From positions 930,001-994,000 of the forward strand of contig JADJSK010000001.1 of assembly GCA_016711705.1 (NCBI GenBank): a DNA stretch of 64,000 bases. The letters are read 5' to 3'. Shown here in pieces: positions 36,210 through 46,600 of the stretch (its first letter is position 1; the number at the start of each line of letters is the position of its first letter). The DNA is from Candidatus Brachybacter algidus (lineage in GTDB: Bacteria > Bacteroidota > Bacteroidia > Chitinophagales > Saprospiraceae). The notes under the pieces were generated by a model, which was not told where the DNA came from, did not search any database, and saw only the letters and a program-made list of their open reading frames with translations. Both the position numbers and the translations under genes were made by a program.

Positions 36210-39200
36210 ATGGAAGATCAAAATGTTGAATTCAAGCCCACTACTTGGGCTGTAAAAAATAAAACCAGTATTTACCTGGGCACACTTTTTATTTCCCTGT
36301 TAGGCATCATGACTTATCTGAGCCTTCCGAAAGAAAATTTCCCTGAAGTAGTCATTCCTAAGATATTCGTAGCAACGGTTTATGCAGGTACTGCTCCTAC
36401 AGACATGGAAAATGTCGTTACCAAAGTATTGGAAAAGGAAATCAAGAGTATAAGTGGTGTTAAGAAGATCACCTCTAACTCTCTTCAGGATTTCTCAACT
36501 ATTATCGTTGAGTTTAATACTGGTATAAAGATCGATGTAGCAAAGCAGAAAGTAAAAGATGCTGTTGATAAATCCCGGCCTGACCTGCCCCAAGATCTTA
36601 CTGCAGATCCAGACGTCATCGATATTAATCTTTCTGACCTACCGATCATGAACGTTAACCTGTCAGGCGATTTAGATCTTCTTCAACTTAAAGAATATGC
36701 GGATGATGTAAAAGATCGCCTGGAATCAATTAAAGAGATCAACAGAATTGAAATCGTCGGAGCACTTGAAAGGGAAATCCAGGTCAATGTGGATATGTAC
36801 AAAATGGCAGCTGCCGGAGCAAGCTTTGGCGACATCGAAAATGCCATCAAATACGAAAACATGACCATTTCAGGCGGAGAGTTGAACCTCGACGGCACGA
36901 AGTGGGCTGTAAGCGTCAAAGGTGAGTATAGAAATCCATTGTTGATGAATGATCTCATTATAAGAACCAGTAATGGAGGTACGATTTACCTTAGAGACAT
37001 CGCAACCATAGAAGATACAACTAAAGAACAAGAGTCTTATGCACGTCTGGATCACAATAATGTTATTACATTAAACATCATCAAAAGAAGTGGTGAAAAC
37101 CTAATTTCTGCTGCTGAAAGTATTAAACATGAATTAGAGGATATGGAGCAAAAAGTGCTTCCGAAAAATCTAAAGATTACGATCACTCAGGATCAATCTA
37201 TTCAAACTGAAACCACCTTGGATGACTTAATCAACACCATCATCATTGGATTTTTGTTGGTTACCTTTGTCTTAATGTTCTTTATGGGAACTTCCAATGC
37301 ATTATTTGTAGGACTTAGTGTGCCGATTTCGGCATTTATCACATTTCTGGTATTACAGGCATTTGGTTATACCATGAACATGATCGTACTCTTTTCCTTC
37401 CTACTTGGATTGGGTATTGTGGTTGATGACGCCGTCGTCGTTATAGAAAATACGCATCGTATCTTTGCCAATGGCAAGGTCAATATCTTTAAAGCGGCAC
37501 GAATGGCTGCTGGAGAAGTATTCATGCCGGTATTGACGGGTACAATCGTAACATTGACACCATTTATTCCGCTACTTTTCTGGCCGGGCATAATGGGTGA
37601 TTTTATGTATTATCTTCCATTTACACTCATTATAATGTTGCTTGCATCGTTGTTCGTGGCATACATAATAAATCCGGTATTCGCGGTTGACTTTATGAAG
37701 CCTCATCAGACAATAAAGGAAGTAAGAGCAATTAACCGAGGATTTATAATCACTTGCATCGGATTTCTAATCATAATTATCATTAGTTATATTATTAATG
37801 CAGGATTAGGTAACTTTATGGTGACCCTATTTGCTTTATTCTTGCTGAATAAATTTCTATTTTCCTGGATGATTGAAAAATTTCAAACAAAACTTTGGCC
37901 TGCTATCCAAAACTCATATTTTAAAACTGTTACGGCTGCATTAAAAGGCTGGAGGCCGTTATTTGTATTTTTTGGAGGATTTGCTTTGCTTGCAATTTCA
38001 ATTATTTTCACTGCGATAAGATCACCAAAAGTTGACTTCTTCCCTAAAGCGGATCCAAATTATGTAATCACGTATTTAAGATTACCGATAGGGACGCACC
38101 AGGAAGTAACAGATTCAATTACACAGGTACTTGAAGGACGTATTTACAAAGTAATTGGAGACAAAAATCCTATCGTTAAATCTGTAATATCAAATGTCGC
38201 TATTGGCGCTGGTACCTCTGAAGACATTCAGACTCAGGCTGCACCACATCTTGGTAAAGTCACTGTGGCTTTTGTTGAATACGCTCACAGAAATGGAGAA
38301 TCGACAGTAGCTTATATGGACAAGATCCGTCAGGCTGTGAAAGGCATTCCAGGCGCTGAGATCGTAGTAGATCAGGAAGAATCTGGCCCACCAACCGGTA
38401 AAGCTGTTAATATCGAAGTGTCAGGGGATAACTTTGAAGAATTAATAGACAATGCAGCCAAGCTAAAGAGTTATTTGGAAGATAAGCAGGTAGGAGGTGT
38501 TGAAGAACTGCGGTCAGATTTCCAGTCAAATAAACCTGAGATAGTAGTAAGTATAGACAGAAGAAGGGCTAACCAGGAAGGTATATCGACCGCCCAAATT
38601 GGAAGTGAACTTCGTACGTCCATATTTGGAAAAGAAATTTCTAAATACCGTGATGATAAGGATGAATATAAAGTTCAACTGAGAGTAAAGGAAGATCAAA
38701 GGAGCAACATCAGTAACATCCTTAATATTCCTCTGACTTATAGAGACATGAATATGGGAGGTCAGATCAGACAGGTTCCACTTTCTTCTGTGGCAAGTGT
38801 AGAATATTCTAACACATATGCTGGAATCAAGAGGATCAATAAAAAACGGGTAATTACTTTGTCATCGAACGTATTGACCGGTTATAACGCAAATGAAGTT
38901 GTCGCTAAAATACAATCGAATATCAATAAATTCCAACACCCGGAGTCAATAAGCATCAAGATGACCGGTGAACAGGAAGATCAGGCAGAAACAATGGGAT
39001 TTTTAGGAACTGCCTTTATGATTGCCTTTGGAATGATGTTCCTTGTATTGGTAGTACAATTTAACTCTACCTCCAAACCAGTAATTATTCTAATAGAGAT
39101 CATCTTCAGTATCACAGGAGTATTGTTAGGATTTTCAATATTTAATATGAATATTTCTATTGTAATGAGTGGTGTTGGGTTATTTGCACTCGCCGGGGTC

Positions 39201-39653
39201 ATCGTTCGAAATGGAATTTTACTAGTAGAATTTACCGATCTCTTATTGAGTCAGGGCATGGAACTTAGAGCCGCGGCAGCAGAGGCTGCCAGAACCAGAA
39301 TGACTCCGGTAATCCTTACAGCTGTAGCGGCCATTCTTGGATTAATCCCTTTAGCTATTGGACTTAATTTGAACTTTGTTTCATTATTTACAACCGGTGA
39401 TGCGAAGTTATTCATAGGTGGTGACAATGTAGCTTTATGGGGTCCATTGAGTTGGACGATGATCTTTGGATTGATCTTTGGAACTTTCCTTACATTGATC
39501 ATGGTGCCAAGCATGCTTGTCTTGATAGAGAAATTCAAAACAAGATTATTCCGTAGAATGGGTCGCGAATATTCTGCTGAGAAATCAGCACATGAGCGTA
39601 AATACCATGATTCATTAATGGATGATGCTGAAGTGACTACTGCATCACATTAG
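36210..39653 (+). CDS. RND-family efflux transporter permease
   Basis: A 1,147-residue inner-membrane transporter, slightly longer than E. coli AcrB. It has the duplicated RND plan: first membrane helix (TSIYLGTLFISLLGIMTYLSLP), periplasmic porter loop, helices 2-6 with LLGLGIVVDDAVVVIENTHR (proton-relay Asp pair in helix 4), second loop after a long cytoplasmic/membrane linker (IITCIGFLIIIIISYI), and helices 8-12 with GVGLFALAGVIVRNGILLVEF. A stretch near residues 505-560 appears to add extra hydrophobic segments between the halves. Probably exports drugs, metals or lipids by proton antiport; substrate unknown. Last gene of the TetR operon, with a terminator. Confidence 0.93.
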   Translation: MEDQNVEFKPTTWAVKNKTSIYLGTLFISLLGIMTYLSLPKENFPEVVIPKIFVATVYAGTAPTDMENVVTKVLEKEIKSISGVKKITSNSLQDFSTIIVEFNTGIKIDVAKQKVKDAVDKSRPDLPQDLTADPDVIDINLSDLPIMNVNLSGDLDLLQLKEYADDVKDRLESIKEINRIEIVGALEREIQVNVDMYKMAAAGASFGDIENAIKYENMTISGGELNLDGTKWAVSVKGEYRNPLLMNDLIIRTSNGGTIYLRDIATIEDTTKEQESYARLDHNNVITLNIIKRSGENLISAAESIKHELEDMEQKVLPKNLKITITQDQSIQTETTLDDLINTIIIGFLLVTFVLMFFMGTSNALFVGLSVPISAFITFLVLQAFGYTMNMIVLFSFLLGLGIVVDDAVVVIENTHRIFANGKVNIFKAARMAAGEVFMPVLTGTIVTLTPFIPLLFWPGIMGDFMYYLPFTLIIMLLASLFVAYIINPVFAVDFMKPHQTIKEVRAINRGFIITCIGFLIIIIISYIINAGLGNFMVTLFALFLLNKFLFSWMIEKFQTKLWPAIQNSYFKTVTAALKGWRPLFVFFGGFALLAISIIFTAIRSPKVDFFPKADPNYVITYLRLPIGTHQEVTDSITQVLEGRIYKVIGDKNPIVKSVISNVAIGAGTSEDIQTQAAPHLGKVTVAFVEYAHRNGESTVAYMDKIRQAVKGIPGAEIVVDQEESGPPTGKAVNIEVSGDNFEELIDNAAKLKSYLEDKQVGGVEELRSDFQSNKPEIVVSIDRRRANQEGISTAQIGSELRTSIFGKEISKYRDDKDEYKVQLRVKEDQRSNISNILNIPLTYRDMNMGGQIRQVPLSSVASVEYSNTYAGIKRINKKRVITLSSNVLTGYNANEVVAKIQSNINKFQHPESISIKMTGEQEDQAETMGFLGTAFMIAFGMMFLVLVVQFNSTSKPVIILIEIIFSITGVLLGFSIFNMNISIVMSGVGLFALAGVIVRNGILLVEFTDLLLSQGMELRAAAAEAARTRMTPVILTAVAAILGLIPLAIGLNLNFVSLFTTGDAKLFIGGDNVALWGPLSWTMIFGLIFGTFLTLIMVPSMLVLIEKFKTRLFRRMGREYSAEKSAHERKYHDSLMDDAEVTTASH

Positions 39654-39684
39654 TATGTATTAAGAATAAGTGATTTATAAAATT

Positions 39685-39716
39685 AAGAGCCGGTGCGTGA
39701 GTATCGGCTCTTTTTT
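39685..39716 (+). terminator. Rho-independent terminator of the efflux operon
   Basis: Stem AAGAGCCG/CGGCTCTT with a 12-base loop followed by six T, 32 bases after the RND stop. Confidence 0.9.
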
Positions 39717-39840
39717 GTTTTACCACAAAGGTCAAATTGGTTATACCACAAAGTTCACAAAGGTTTCCTTCATTAATTAACTAGCTATTATTTTGAGTAG
39801 TTGAAAAATTAAAATAAATAATTAATTTATCGCTTAAAAA

Positions 39841-40486
39841 GGTGCAGAGCACCACCCTATTTATAGCAACTATCAAATGGTGTTTCCCAGGTGCAGCGCA
39901 CCGAAATATTAAATTTATTCAAAAAATTCAAACAAATATTCGTCTTTGTATTTGATTTCATTTTTTCTTAACATCTCCAGGTATTCATCTCTGAATGAAA
40001 CTTTTCGATGATGTTTTTCCTGATTAAGAACATATTTAGCAACAGCATCAATCTGAGAATGTGCATTTGTGAAAGCTCCATAACCATTCTGCCATTTAAA
40101 ATTCGAATTACAAAAATTTCGGTTATTGATCCATTTGGTAGTAGATGTCTTTACTTCTTCAACCAAATCTGGTATAGTTTGATTTAAATTATATCCAATA
40201 AACAAATGGATATGGTCTGTTGCGGCACCTACAGCAATTAGCTTATGCCCTTGTTCCTGAACTATTTTGGTGGTGTATTTTTCTAATTCTGTTTTCCATG
40301 AAGATTGAATTAAAGCAGCTCTATATTTAACTGCATATACTATATGAAAATAAGCTTGGCGATATGTGTTTCCCACAATTATATATTTTTTAATGGTTAA
40401 AATTTGATTCGTTCAATATATCGGTGCGCTGCACCGGGGTGAATAATAATTTAATTTAACTATAAAAAGAGTCGGTGCGCTGCACC
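39841..40486 (-). mobile_element. RAYT/REP element: Y1 transposase between paired inverted hairpins
   Basis: Two hairpins on each side bracket the transposase gene. Left: GGTGCAGAGCACC (39841-39853) and GGTGCAGCGCACC (39890-39902). Right: GGTGCGCTGCACC at 40423-40435 and at 40474-40486. The right sequences are the exact reverse complement of the second left one, so the pairs face each other. Spacing within pairs is 49 and 51 bp. This is the arrangement of a REP-associated tyrosine transposase with its REP pairs (BIME-like). No TnpB is present. Confidence 0.82.
39915..40376 (-). CDS. REP-associated tyrosine transposase (Y1/IS200-like, RAYT)
   Basis: A 153-residue HUH-superfamily enzyme of usual TnpA size. 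The metal-binding HUH motif is ATDHIHLFIG (His55, His57). The catalytic tyrosine is Tyr115 in AKYVLNQEKHH, with Gln119 four residues later as in IS200/IS605 TnpA. The N-terminal YFHIVYAVKYR strand is also typical. It nicks and joins single-stranded DNA at hairpin ends by a phosphotyrosine link. The four flanking GGTGC/GCACC hairpins are its likely substrates. The catalytic residues are intact, so it may be active or domesticated. Confidence 0.9.
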   Translation of the reverse strand: MGNTYRQAYFHIVYAVKYRAALIQSSWKTELEKYTTKIVQEQGHKLIAVGAATDHIHLFIGYNLNQTIPDLVEEVKTSTTKWINNRNFCNSNFKWQNGYGAFTNAHSQIDAVAKYVLNQEKHHRKVSFRDEYLEMLRKNEIKYKDEYLFEFFE

Positions 40487-41072
40487 TATCCTAAGTTTCA
40501 CATTTTTTCTAAAATAGTTTTTATTAAACAATTATGATGGTTCGTCTTTTATGAATTTCAATAGCAAAGCCAATCACTTTATGTGTCAATTCATCATTCG
40601 TCATTTTCTTTTATTTAGGTATTTTAAATTTTCGGGTGAACAAAACAAATATAATAAACTTTCGCAAATATTAATATACAAAATGTTTTATTCAAAATAA
40701 TTTCATTCTAATTATATGACAGAATGGCTCCTCTCTCTGCCCTCTCATTCCATTATTATTTCACATAGAACTGTGTTCAAGCCCTGGATTTAATAAAGTC
40801 TTTATTTATATATATCTAAACACATTTTTCAAAAACAACAAAGCCAATATCTGCTATTCTTTTTTATTAACAAGTTGAAAGCCTTTGCGGTAAAATCTTT
40901 TTTTTACACTTTTTTACACTTTTTGAACTTCTCTTAAACCTTTACCTCATCTCCTACCCTCATCTTTGCATTATCAAACAGATCAAAATATTCCTTTTCA
41001 CATTTTTGATTTGATTAAGCATCGGCCGGTTAATTAAAAACAAACAATCGAATTAAATAACATACTAACTTA
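40487..41072. other. Intergenic gap of 586 bp without a gene
   Basis: AT-rich sequence between the RAYT element and the beta-barrel gene. No coding frame, hairpin terminator or tandem array was seen. A CATCTTTG word near 40971 is a weak -7 box candidate for the following cluster. Confidence 0.5.
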
Positions 41073-42734
41073 ATGAAGTTATTAATTTTTATGATCGTTG
41101 GATTTCTTTCTTTGATGGTTTCTATAAAACTTTCAGGACAAGAAATAACCTCTATTCAAGATTCTTTTAAAGTGAGCGGCTCTGCTGGGATTCAACTTAC
41201 TTCTTATAGTTCCAATGGCATCCAGCAAAGAAGAAAACCATTTAGCTATCTGCTCAATGGGAGCATCAACCTCAGTAAAGGTGACTTTAGCATTCCATTA
41301 TCATTCACTTATTCCGAACAGGAAAGATCCTTCAGCCAGCCATTTAACCAATTTGGAATAGCTCCAACCTACAAATGGATAAAAGCATATATAGGTTACC
41401 AAAATATTACTTGGAGTAAATTTAGCCTCGCAGGGCATCAACTCCTAGGTGGCGGTGTCGAACTTACACCCGGTAAATTTAGAATTGGCTTCGTTGCAGG
41501 AAGATTTCAAAGAGCGACTGGAATAGACACGACTAAAGTTAGGACCTATTTACCCGCCTACAAGAGAACAGGCTTTGCTGCCAAAATCGGTTATGGTACA
41601 GAAACTAGTTTCATCGATTTTGTATACATGAGATCAAAGGACGATGATAGCAGTCTGCCTACTCAATATATGGATAGTGCCACTATGGTGCAACCGGGAA
41701 AAAATGATGTGCTTGCTGTAAAGACTCAATTAAAAATCGCCTCCTTCATGAATGTGTATGGAGAAGCCGCAGTAAGCGTCTTTAATAGAAATATAAAGGC
41801 ACTAGAAAAGGCCCCAAGCGATGACTGGAAGGCATTATCTAATATCGTTGGCGCACAGACTATTGCAACGCATATATATTTTGGTATGGAGGCCGGTACT
41901 AATTTTAACTTTAAAGGACAAAATCTTAGTTTATTCTACAAACGCATCGCCCCTGATTTTCAAAGCATGGGAGCCTACTTTATTGAAAATGATCTTAATG
42001 CATATGGCATTAGACATAATTTTGGCTTTTGGCAAAATAAAGCCCAGGTGAGCTATGGCATGAGTATTTATAGCGATAACCTAATGAATAAAAAGCCTGT
42101 AACTACTTATAGATATCAACCCAATATCAATCTTTCATTAAATCCGTCTCAAAATTGGGGAGTAGATGTCTCTTGGATGGATCTTTACACAAAACAAAAA
42201 GATGGTTTCGTATCTGTCAATGATACCATTATCATGCAGAACAGAAACCCAGGTTTTACCATTAGTCCAAGGGTCAATTGGGGCAACACTTCATTATACC
42301 ACATGGTTGTGGCAAGTTACATGAATATGAGAATGGTAGACAATAATGCTTTTACAGCCGCTTATATGGAATACAGCACACAGATAATTAATCTAATGTA
42401 TAATCTTTCGTTGCTTCAATCTCAAGCCTCAATATTTGTAGGTGTCAATCACACTAAAAATATAACAAACGCATTTACAGAAACAGGCAACGGTGGAAGC
42501 ATTGGTTATAACCAGACCTGGCAAGAAGGGAAGATCACAGCAAATGGAGCTTTGGGATTGCAGGCATCAGATATCAATAAAAACTATACAATAAATGCAG
42601 GGCTCAATTATAACCTCAAAAAACGCCACAACTTCGGAGTAAACATCAGCTTTTTAAATAATAAATCAGATAACATTAACAGTCAAAATTTCACCGAATT
42701 CACTGGTGTTTTAAGATACACAATAAATTTTTAA
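41073..42734 (+). CDS. Outer-membrane beta-barrel protein, first gene of the giant surface-protein cluster
   Basis: A 553-residue protein with a signal peptide (to about residue 22, KLSGQ). The mature part is alternating hydrophobic/polar beta strands rich in Tyr, Asn, Ser and Phe (FSYLLNGSINLSKGDFSIPLSFTYS, AYIGYQNITWSKFSLAGHQLLGGGVELTPG) and ends with an aromatic-terminal strand (FTGVLRYTINF), which indicates an outer-membrane barrel. No named family is recognised. It lies 4 bases before the giant secreted protein gene, so it could export, anchor or be a partner for it; that is inference from spacing. Confidence 0.72.
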   Translation: MKLLIFMIVGFLSLMVSIKLSGQEITSIQDSFKVSGSAGIQLTSYSSNGIQQRRKPFSYLLNGSINLSKGDFSIPLSFTYSEQERSFSQPFNQFGIAPTYKWIKAYIGYQNITWSKFSLAGHQLLGGGVELTPGKFRIGFVAGRFQRATGIDTTKVRTYLPAYKRTGFAAKIGYGTETSFIDFVYMRSKDDDSSLPTQYMDSATMVQPGKNDVLAVKTQLKIASFMNVYGEAAVSVFNRNIKALEKAPSDDWKALSNIVGAQTIATHIYFGMEAGTNFNFKGQNLSLFYKRIAPDFQSMGAYFIENDLNAYGIRHNFGFWQNKAQVSYGMSIYSDNLMNKKPVTTYRYQPNINLSLNPSQNWGVDVSWMDLYTKQKDGFVSVNDTIIMQNRNPGFTISPRVNWGNTSLYHMVVASYMNMRMVDNNAFTAAYMEYSTQIINLMYNLSLLQSQASIFVGVNHTKNITNAFTETGNGGSIGYNQTWQEGKITANGALGLQASDINKNYTINAGLNYNLKKRHNFGVNISFLNNKSDNINSQNFTEFTGVLRYTINF

Positions 42735-42738
42735 CGAA

Positions 42739-43491
42739 ATGATCCAAAAAGTTATAAAACTAGCTTTCTTATTCTTCAGCATATTTTGTGCTGTCAACAC
42801 TGATGCACAAATGGTTGTAAATACGACCATTCTGCCTCCGTATTCTCCATATTTATCTGACTATGTCAGCTTCGGGAATAAGGTAGTAATCATGGTAAGC
42901 AATCCAACGCCGACATTGAGATCTATCAAATTGATGGGTTCAATCACCGGAAACGGAATCTCTATCAAAACTTCTCCCAATTTCATGCCTTCTACTCCCA
43001 TCATAGTGCAGCCTATGGCTACTATTCAAGTAATGGGAAATCAACTGGCTCCTTATTATAATACTGATAATCTATCTATACAGGGCATTTCAGTAAGTCA
43101 GTTGGTCAATGGAAATGGTTTGCCGGAAGGTACTTATACTTTCTGCTATTACGCCGCAGATTACAACACAGGTGCGCCACTAAGCAATCAAAACGCTGGA
43201 TGTGCCACAATTACCATATCACACCATGAACTTCCTATACTTATTCAGCCAATGTGTGATAGTAAGGTAAGCCCCAAAACTCCTCAAAACCTTTTGTTTT
43301 CCTGGACAGTACCTGCTGGCGTAAATCCTATCAATATCGAATATGAATTGACTATGGTTGAACTTCTTCCGGGTCAGAATCCTACTCAAGCTCTTAATGC
43401 CGCTACTGAACCTGTATTTTTCAGAAAAACCGTCCCAGTAACTAGTTATCTTTATAGCCAGGTCAATCCTCAACTCACTAAAGATAAATAA
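42739..43491 (+). CDS. N-terminal fragment of a giant secreted surface protein, ended by an in-frame TAA
   Basis: 250 residues with a signal peptide (to about residue 24, VNTDAQ). A beta-sandwich like region follows (MVVNTTILPPYSPYLSDYVSFGNKVVIMVSN), then the start of a fibronectin-like segment (PKTPQNLLFSWTVPAGVNPINIEYELTMVEL). The TAA at 43489-43491 stops it in mid-domain. The same frame stays open beyond it as YAWRVRAKPKPG, the expected end of a fibronectin-like strand, and joins the 43654-48675 frame. N termini of this kind appear in Bacteroidota proteins I recall labelled TANFOR-domain; that label is unverified here. A CAA to TAA change would explain the break. Confidence 0.78.
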   Translation: MIQKVIKLAFLFFSIFCAVNTDAQMVVNTTILPPYSPYLSDYVSFGNKVVIMVSNPTPTLRSIKLMGSITGNGISIKTSPNFMPSTPIIVQPMATIQVMGNQLAPYYNTDNLSIQGISVSQLVNGNGLPEGTYTFCYYAADYNTGAPLSNQNAGCATITISHHELPILIQPMCDSKVSPKTPQNLLFSWTVPAGVNPINIEYELTMVELLPGQNPTQALNAATEPVFFRKTVPVTSYLYSQVNPQLTKDK

Positions 43492-43653
43492 TATGCATGG
43501 AGGGTAAGAGCTAAACCAAAACCCGGCAAGAATGCATTATTTAAAAACAACGGCTACAGCACCGCTTGTTCATTTGAATACAAAACCTCTGGAGGTGGTA
43601 TCAATCCTGGAGGAATAGACGACCTCTCTACTCCTCCACAGAAACCTAATTAT

Positions 43654-46600
43654 ATGTTGCCTGGGGATGACAATGCGTGTGTATCCGGATGTGAATTGCC
43701 TGCTCCAGGCAATACCTCCCCTTATTCAACTAAAATAAATGACACGATATCAATAGGTAAATTTGCTATGATTATCAAGACAATTAATGGCAATAATGGT
43801 ACAGGAATAATACACATTCCTTTTATGAAAGTTAATGTGGCTGTGGATTTCACAGGATTACAGGTAAATACTGACAAACAGGCTTTTGGTTCCTCCAAAG
43901 CAATCGCGCATGTGGATGGAGCGAATTTGCTCGACCAGGCCACAGCAACTGATCCTAACGGTACTTTGCAAATGACCAGGGACAAATACAATGAGATAAA
44001 TAATTATGTCACTCAGGGTAATCGACTAGTCAGTAAGTTCAGCCCAGGCATGCAAGAAATAGGTGTTCCTTTTGCATTTGACAAAAATGGTCTTAACCTT
44101 CAAATCGTGGGATTAATATTTACACCAACACAAGGATACCTCAATTCAATCTTCGGTTATGACCTGGCAGAATCATTTGGTAATGAGTTCGTAGATTTTT
44201 CAAAGAAAGGATTATGCATCCGACCTAATGGATATGGTATTGCCCCGAAATTTACCCTTGCCGCTGACAAAGTCATCGCATTAAGCGACTATGTTGACCT
44301 TAAGTTCTTAAAAGGAGATAATACTTACATGGAACTTGACTGCGATGGTATAAAAGCAGTCAAACTTTCAGGCGAATATCTTATTTCCAGAGAAAAATTA
44401 CTTCCAGTAGAAAATGACAAAATAGTCCAAGGTAATTCAAGGGTTAAAGTTCCTTTTTCAGTTAATGTTACAGAAGGAGCTAACTGGATGTTTAATTCTA
44501 CTATGGTCCCATCTACCTTTACAGTACCTGACGCACAAGATTTCCGATTCAAAGTAGAGGATATTGTGTTAGATATGCATAATAATCAAAATCCAACCGG
44601 TCTTAAATTTCATCCCAATCATCCTTTCTTTGGTAACAATAACCCTGAGTGGAAGGGATTATACATAGGAAATGTTACAGTTACGTTCCCGGATGGATTT
44701 AAGAAAAAAGATAAAAACATTTCCTTTGGTGTTGAAGATCTGATGATAGACAAGACAGGTTTCTGGGCAAGGATAGAATCCAATAATGTGTTGAGTATTT
44801 CTGATGGTTCTGTGGGTAATTGGCAGTTAAGTATTTCCACACTCAGCCTAAACATCGAAGCCAGTGCATTAGCTGGTGGCAGCATGGAAGGTGATATAAA
44901 AATTCCGATAGCCGAAACTGGTCTGGGATATACAGCTGCTATTCAAAAGGGCAATAATGGCACAGATTGGCAGTTTGGAATCACTCTTCAGGATAATCTG
45001 GAAGCAAAACTTTGGGTTGCCAAATTACAACTTGAAGAAGGGAGTTCCGTTACGATCGAGAAAGTAAATAACGTAATCAAACCGATCGCAATTCTTAATG
45101 GAAAAATAAGCATTGGTTTTGACCAAAGTCCTAATAATCAGACACCATTATCAAAACTGGCATTGAATGGAATAAAATTCCAGGAGCTTAAAGTCACCGG
45201 TGGAAATGTCAAACCGGAGGTAGATCTTGCATTCGTTTCATTGGAAAGTCAACCTGAAGGCATGTTCTCAATGAACAAATTCCCTATTAACCTAACAGCA
45301 CTTTCCTATGACAATGGGCTGAAACCAGGAATCAGTTTTGGATTAAAAGTCAATTTATCAAAAGGAACAAATGCTTTCGAAGCTGAAACCAATATCAAGG
45401 TAAAAGCAAAATGGAATGGTGGTGCTAAGGAGTTTGAATTTGAAGGCATAGAATTACAAAAAATCGCAATCGACTGCGATCTGGGCGTGATCGCTGTTAA
45501 AGGTTCTATTGATTTGTACAAAGATGATCCTACTTATGGCACAGGATTCAGAGGAGACATGGAAGCAACACTTAAATTTGCCTCTGTTGCTATTAATGCG
45601 ACCATACAGTTAGGTAAAATAGGCCCTTCTGATCAACCAAATGAAACAGGATCTGACTATCGTTACTTCTTTGTTGATATTGGAGCAAGATGGGGCGTGG
45701 GCGGTTTGCCAATACCGGGTGTAGGAGCAATTGCATTCTACGGCTTCGGTGGAGGTGTCTACAGAAATATGGATAGGGTCAATGTAGAGGCTGTCACTAA
45801 TGATAAGATAAATAATAATCAAGGGCCCGGAACTTTAAAAGCAGGCGAAACAAGAAGTGGTGTGATCTATACCCCTAAAAAAGGAACTTTCGGTTTTATG
45901 GCTTCAGTGACGATTGGCACTACAGGTGAACCAACCAGTTTTAATGCGGATGTGAAACTCACTGTACAGTTTAACACAGATGACTTTGGAATTACCAAAT
46001 TAGCTTTGGAAGGTGATGCATTTATCATGGGACCTATTGCTGACAGAGATAAAAGATTGTTGAAAGTTGGTATTGATATAGAACTTGATTTTGAAAAACC
46101 AATGTTTCATGCTGCAGTTACTATTGATGGAGGATTCAATCAAAGTGCTTTAAAAGTCACTGTAAAAGCTTCATTGACTTTGCATTTCGAACCGGGAATA
46201 TGGTACGTCAAATTAGGTGAATGGACTAACGATGACGAGCCATGGAATGACCCTAAAAGAATACAAGTAGATATCGCTCTAGGGAGTCAGGTCGTCAATG
46301 TCAGTCTTAACTTTAATGCCTATTTCATGATGGGTACCGATATAGGTGACTTACCTAGATCTCCACTAAAAGTTAGACAGGCACTTGGTTTGAATGGAAA
46401 TGAAAATCCAAAAGCACCAAATACCAAGGTATATTTAGGCAAGGGCTTTGCTATGGGTGTAGGAATGAAGTTTGATTTAAATGCTAAGTTCTTTATCTTT
46501 TATGCCAATCTGGAATTCATCTTAGGCGCCGATTTATTACTTTCAAAATCAACTGTGACATGCAATGGTAGTTCAGATTACGGCATCAACGGATGGTATG

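Noticed and set aside
39841..40486. IS605-type element with TnpB (RNA-guided nuclease)
   Set aside because: Only the Y1 transposase is present; no TnpB frame or omega-RNA-like end is seen, and the paired REP hairpins fit a RAYT better.
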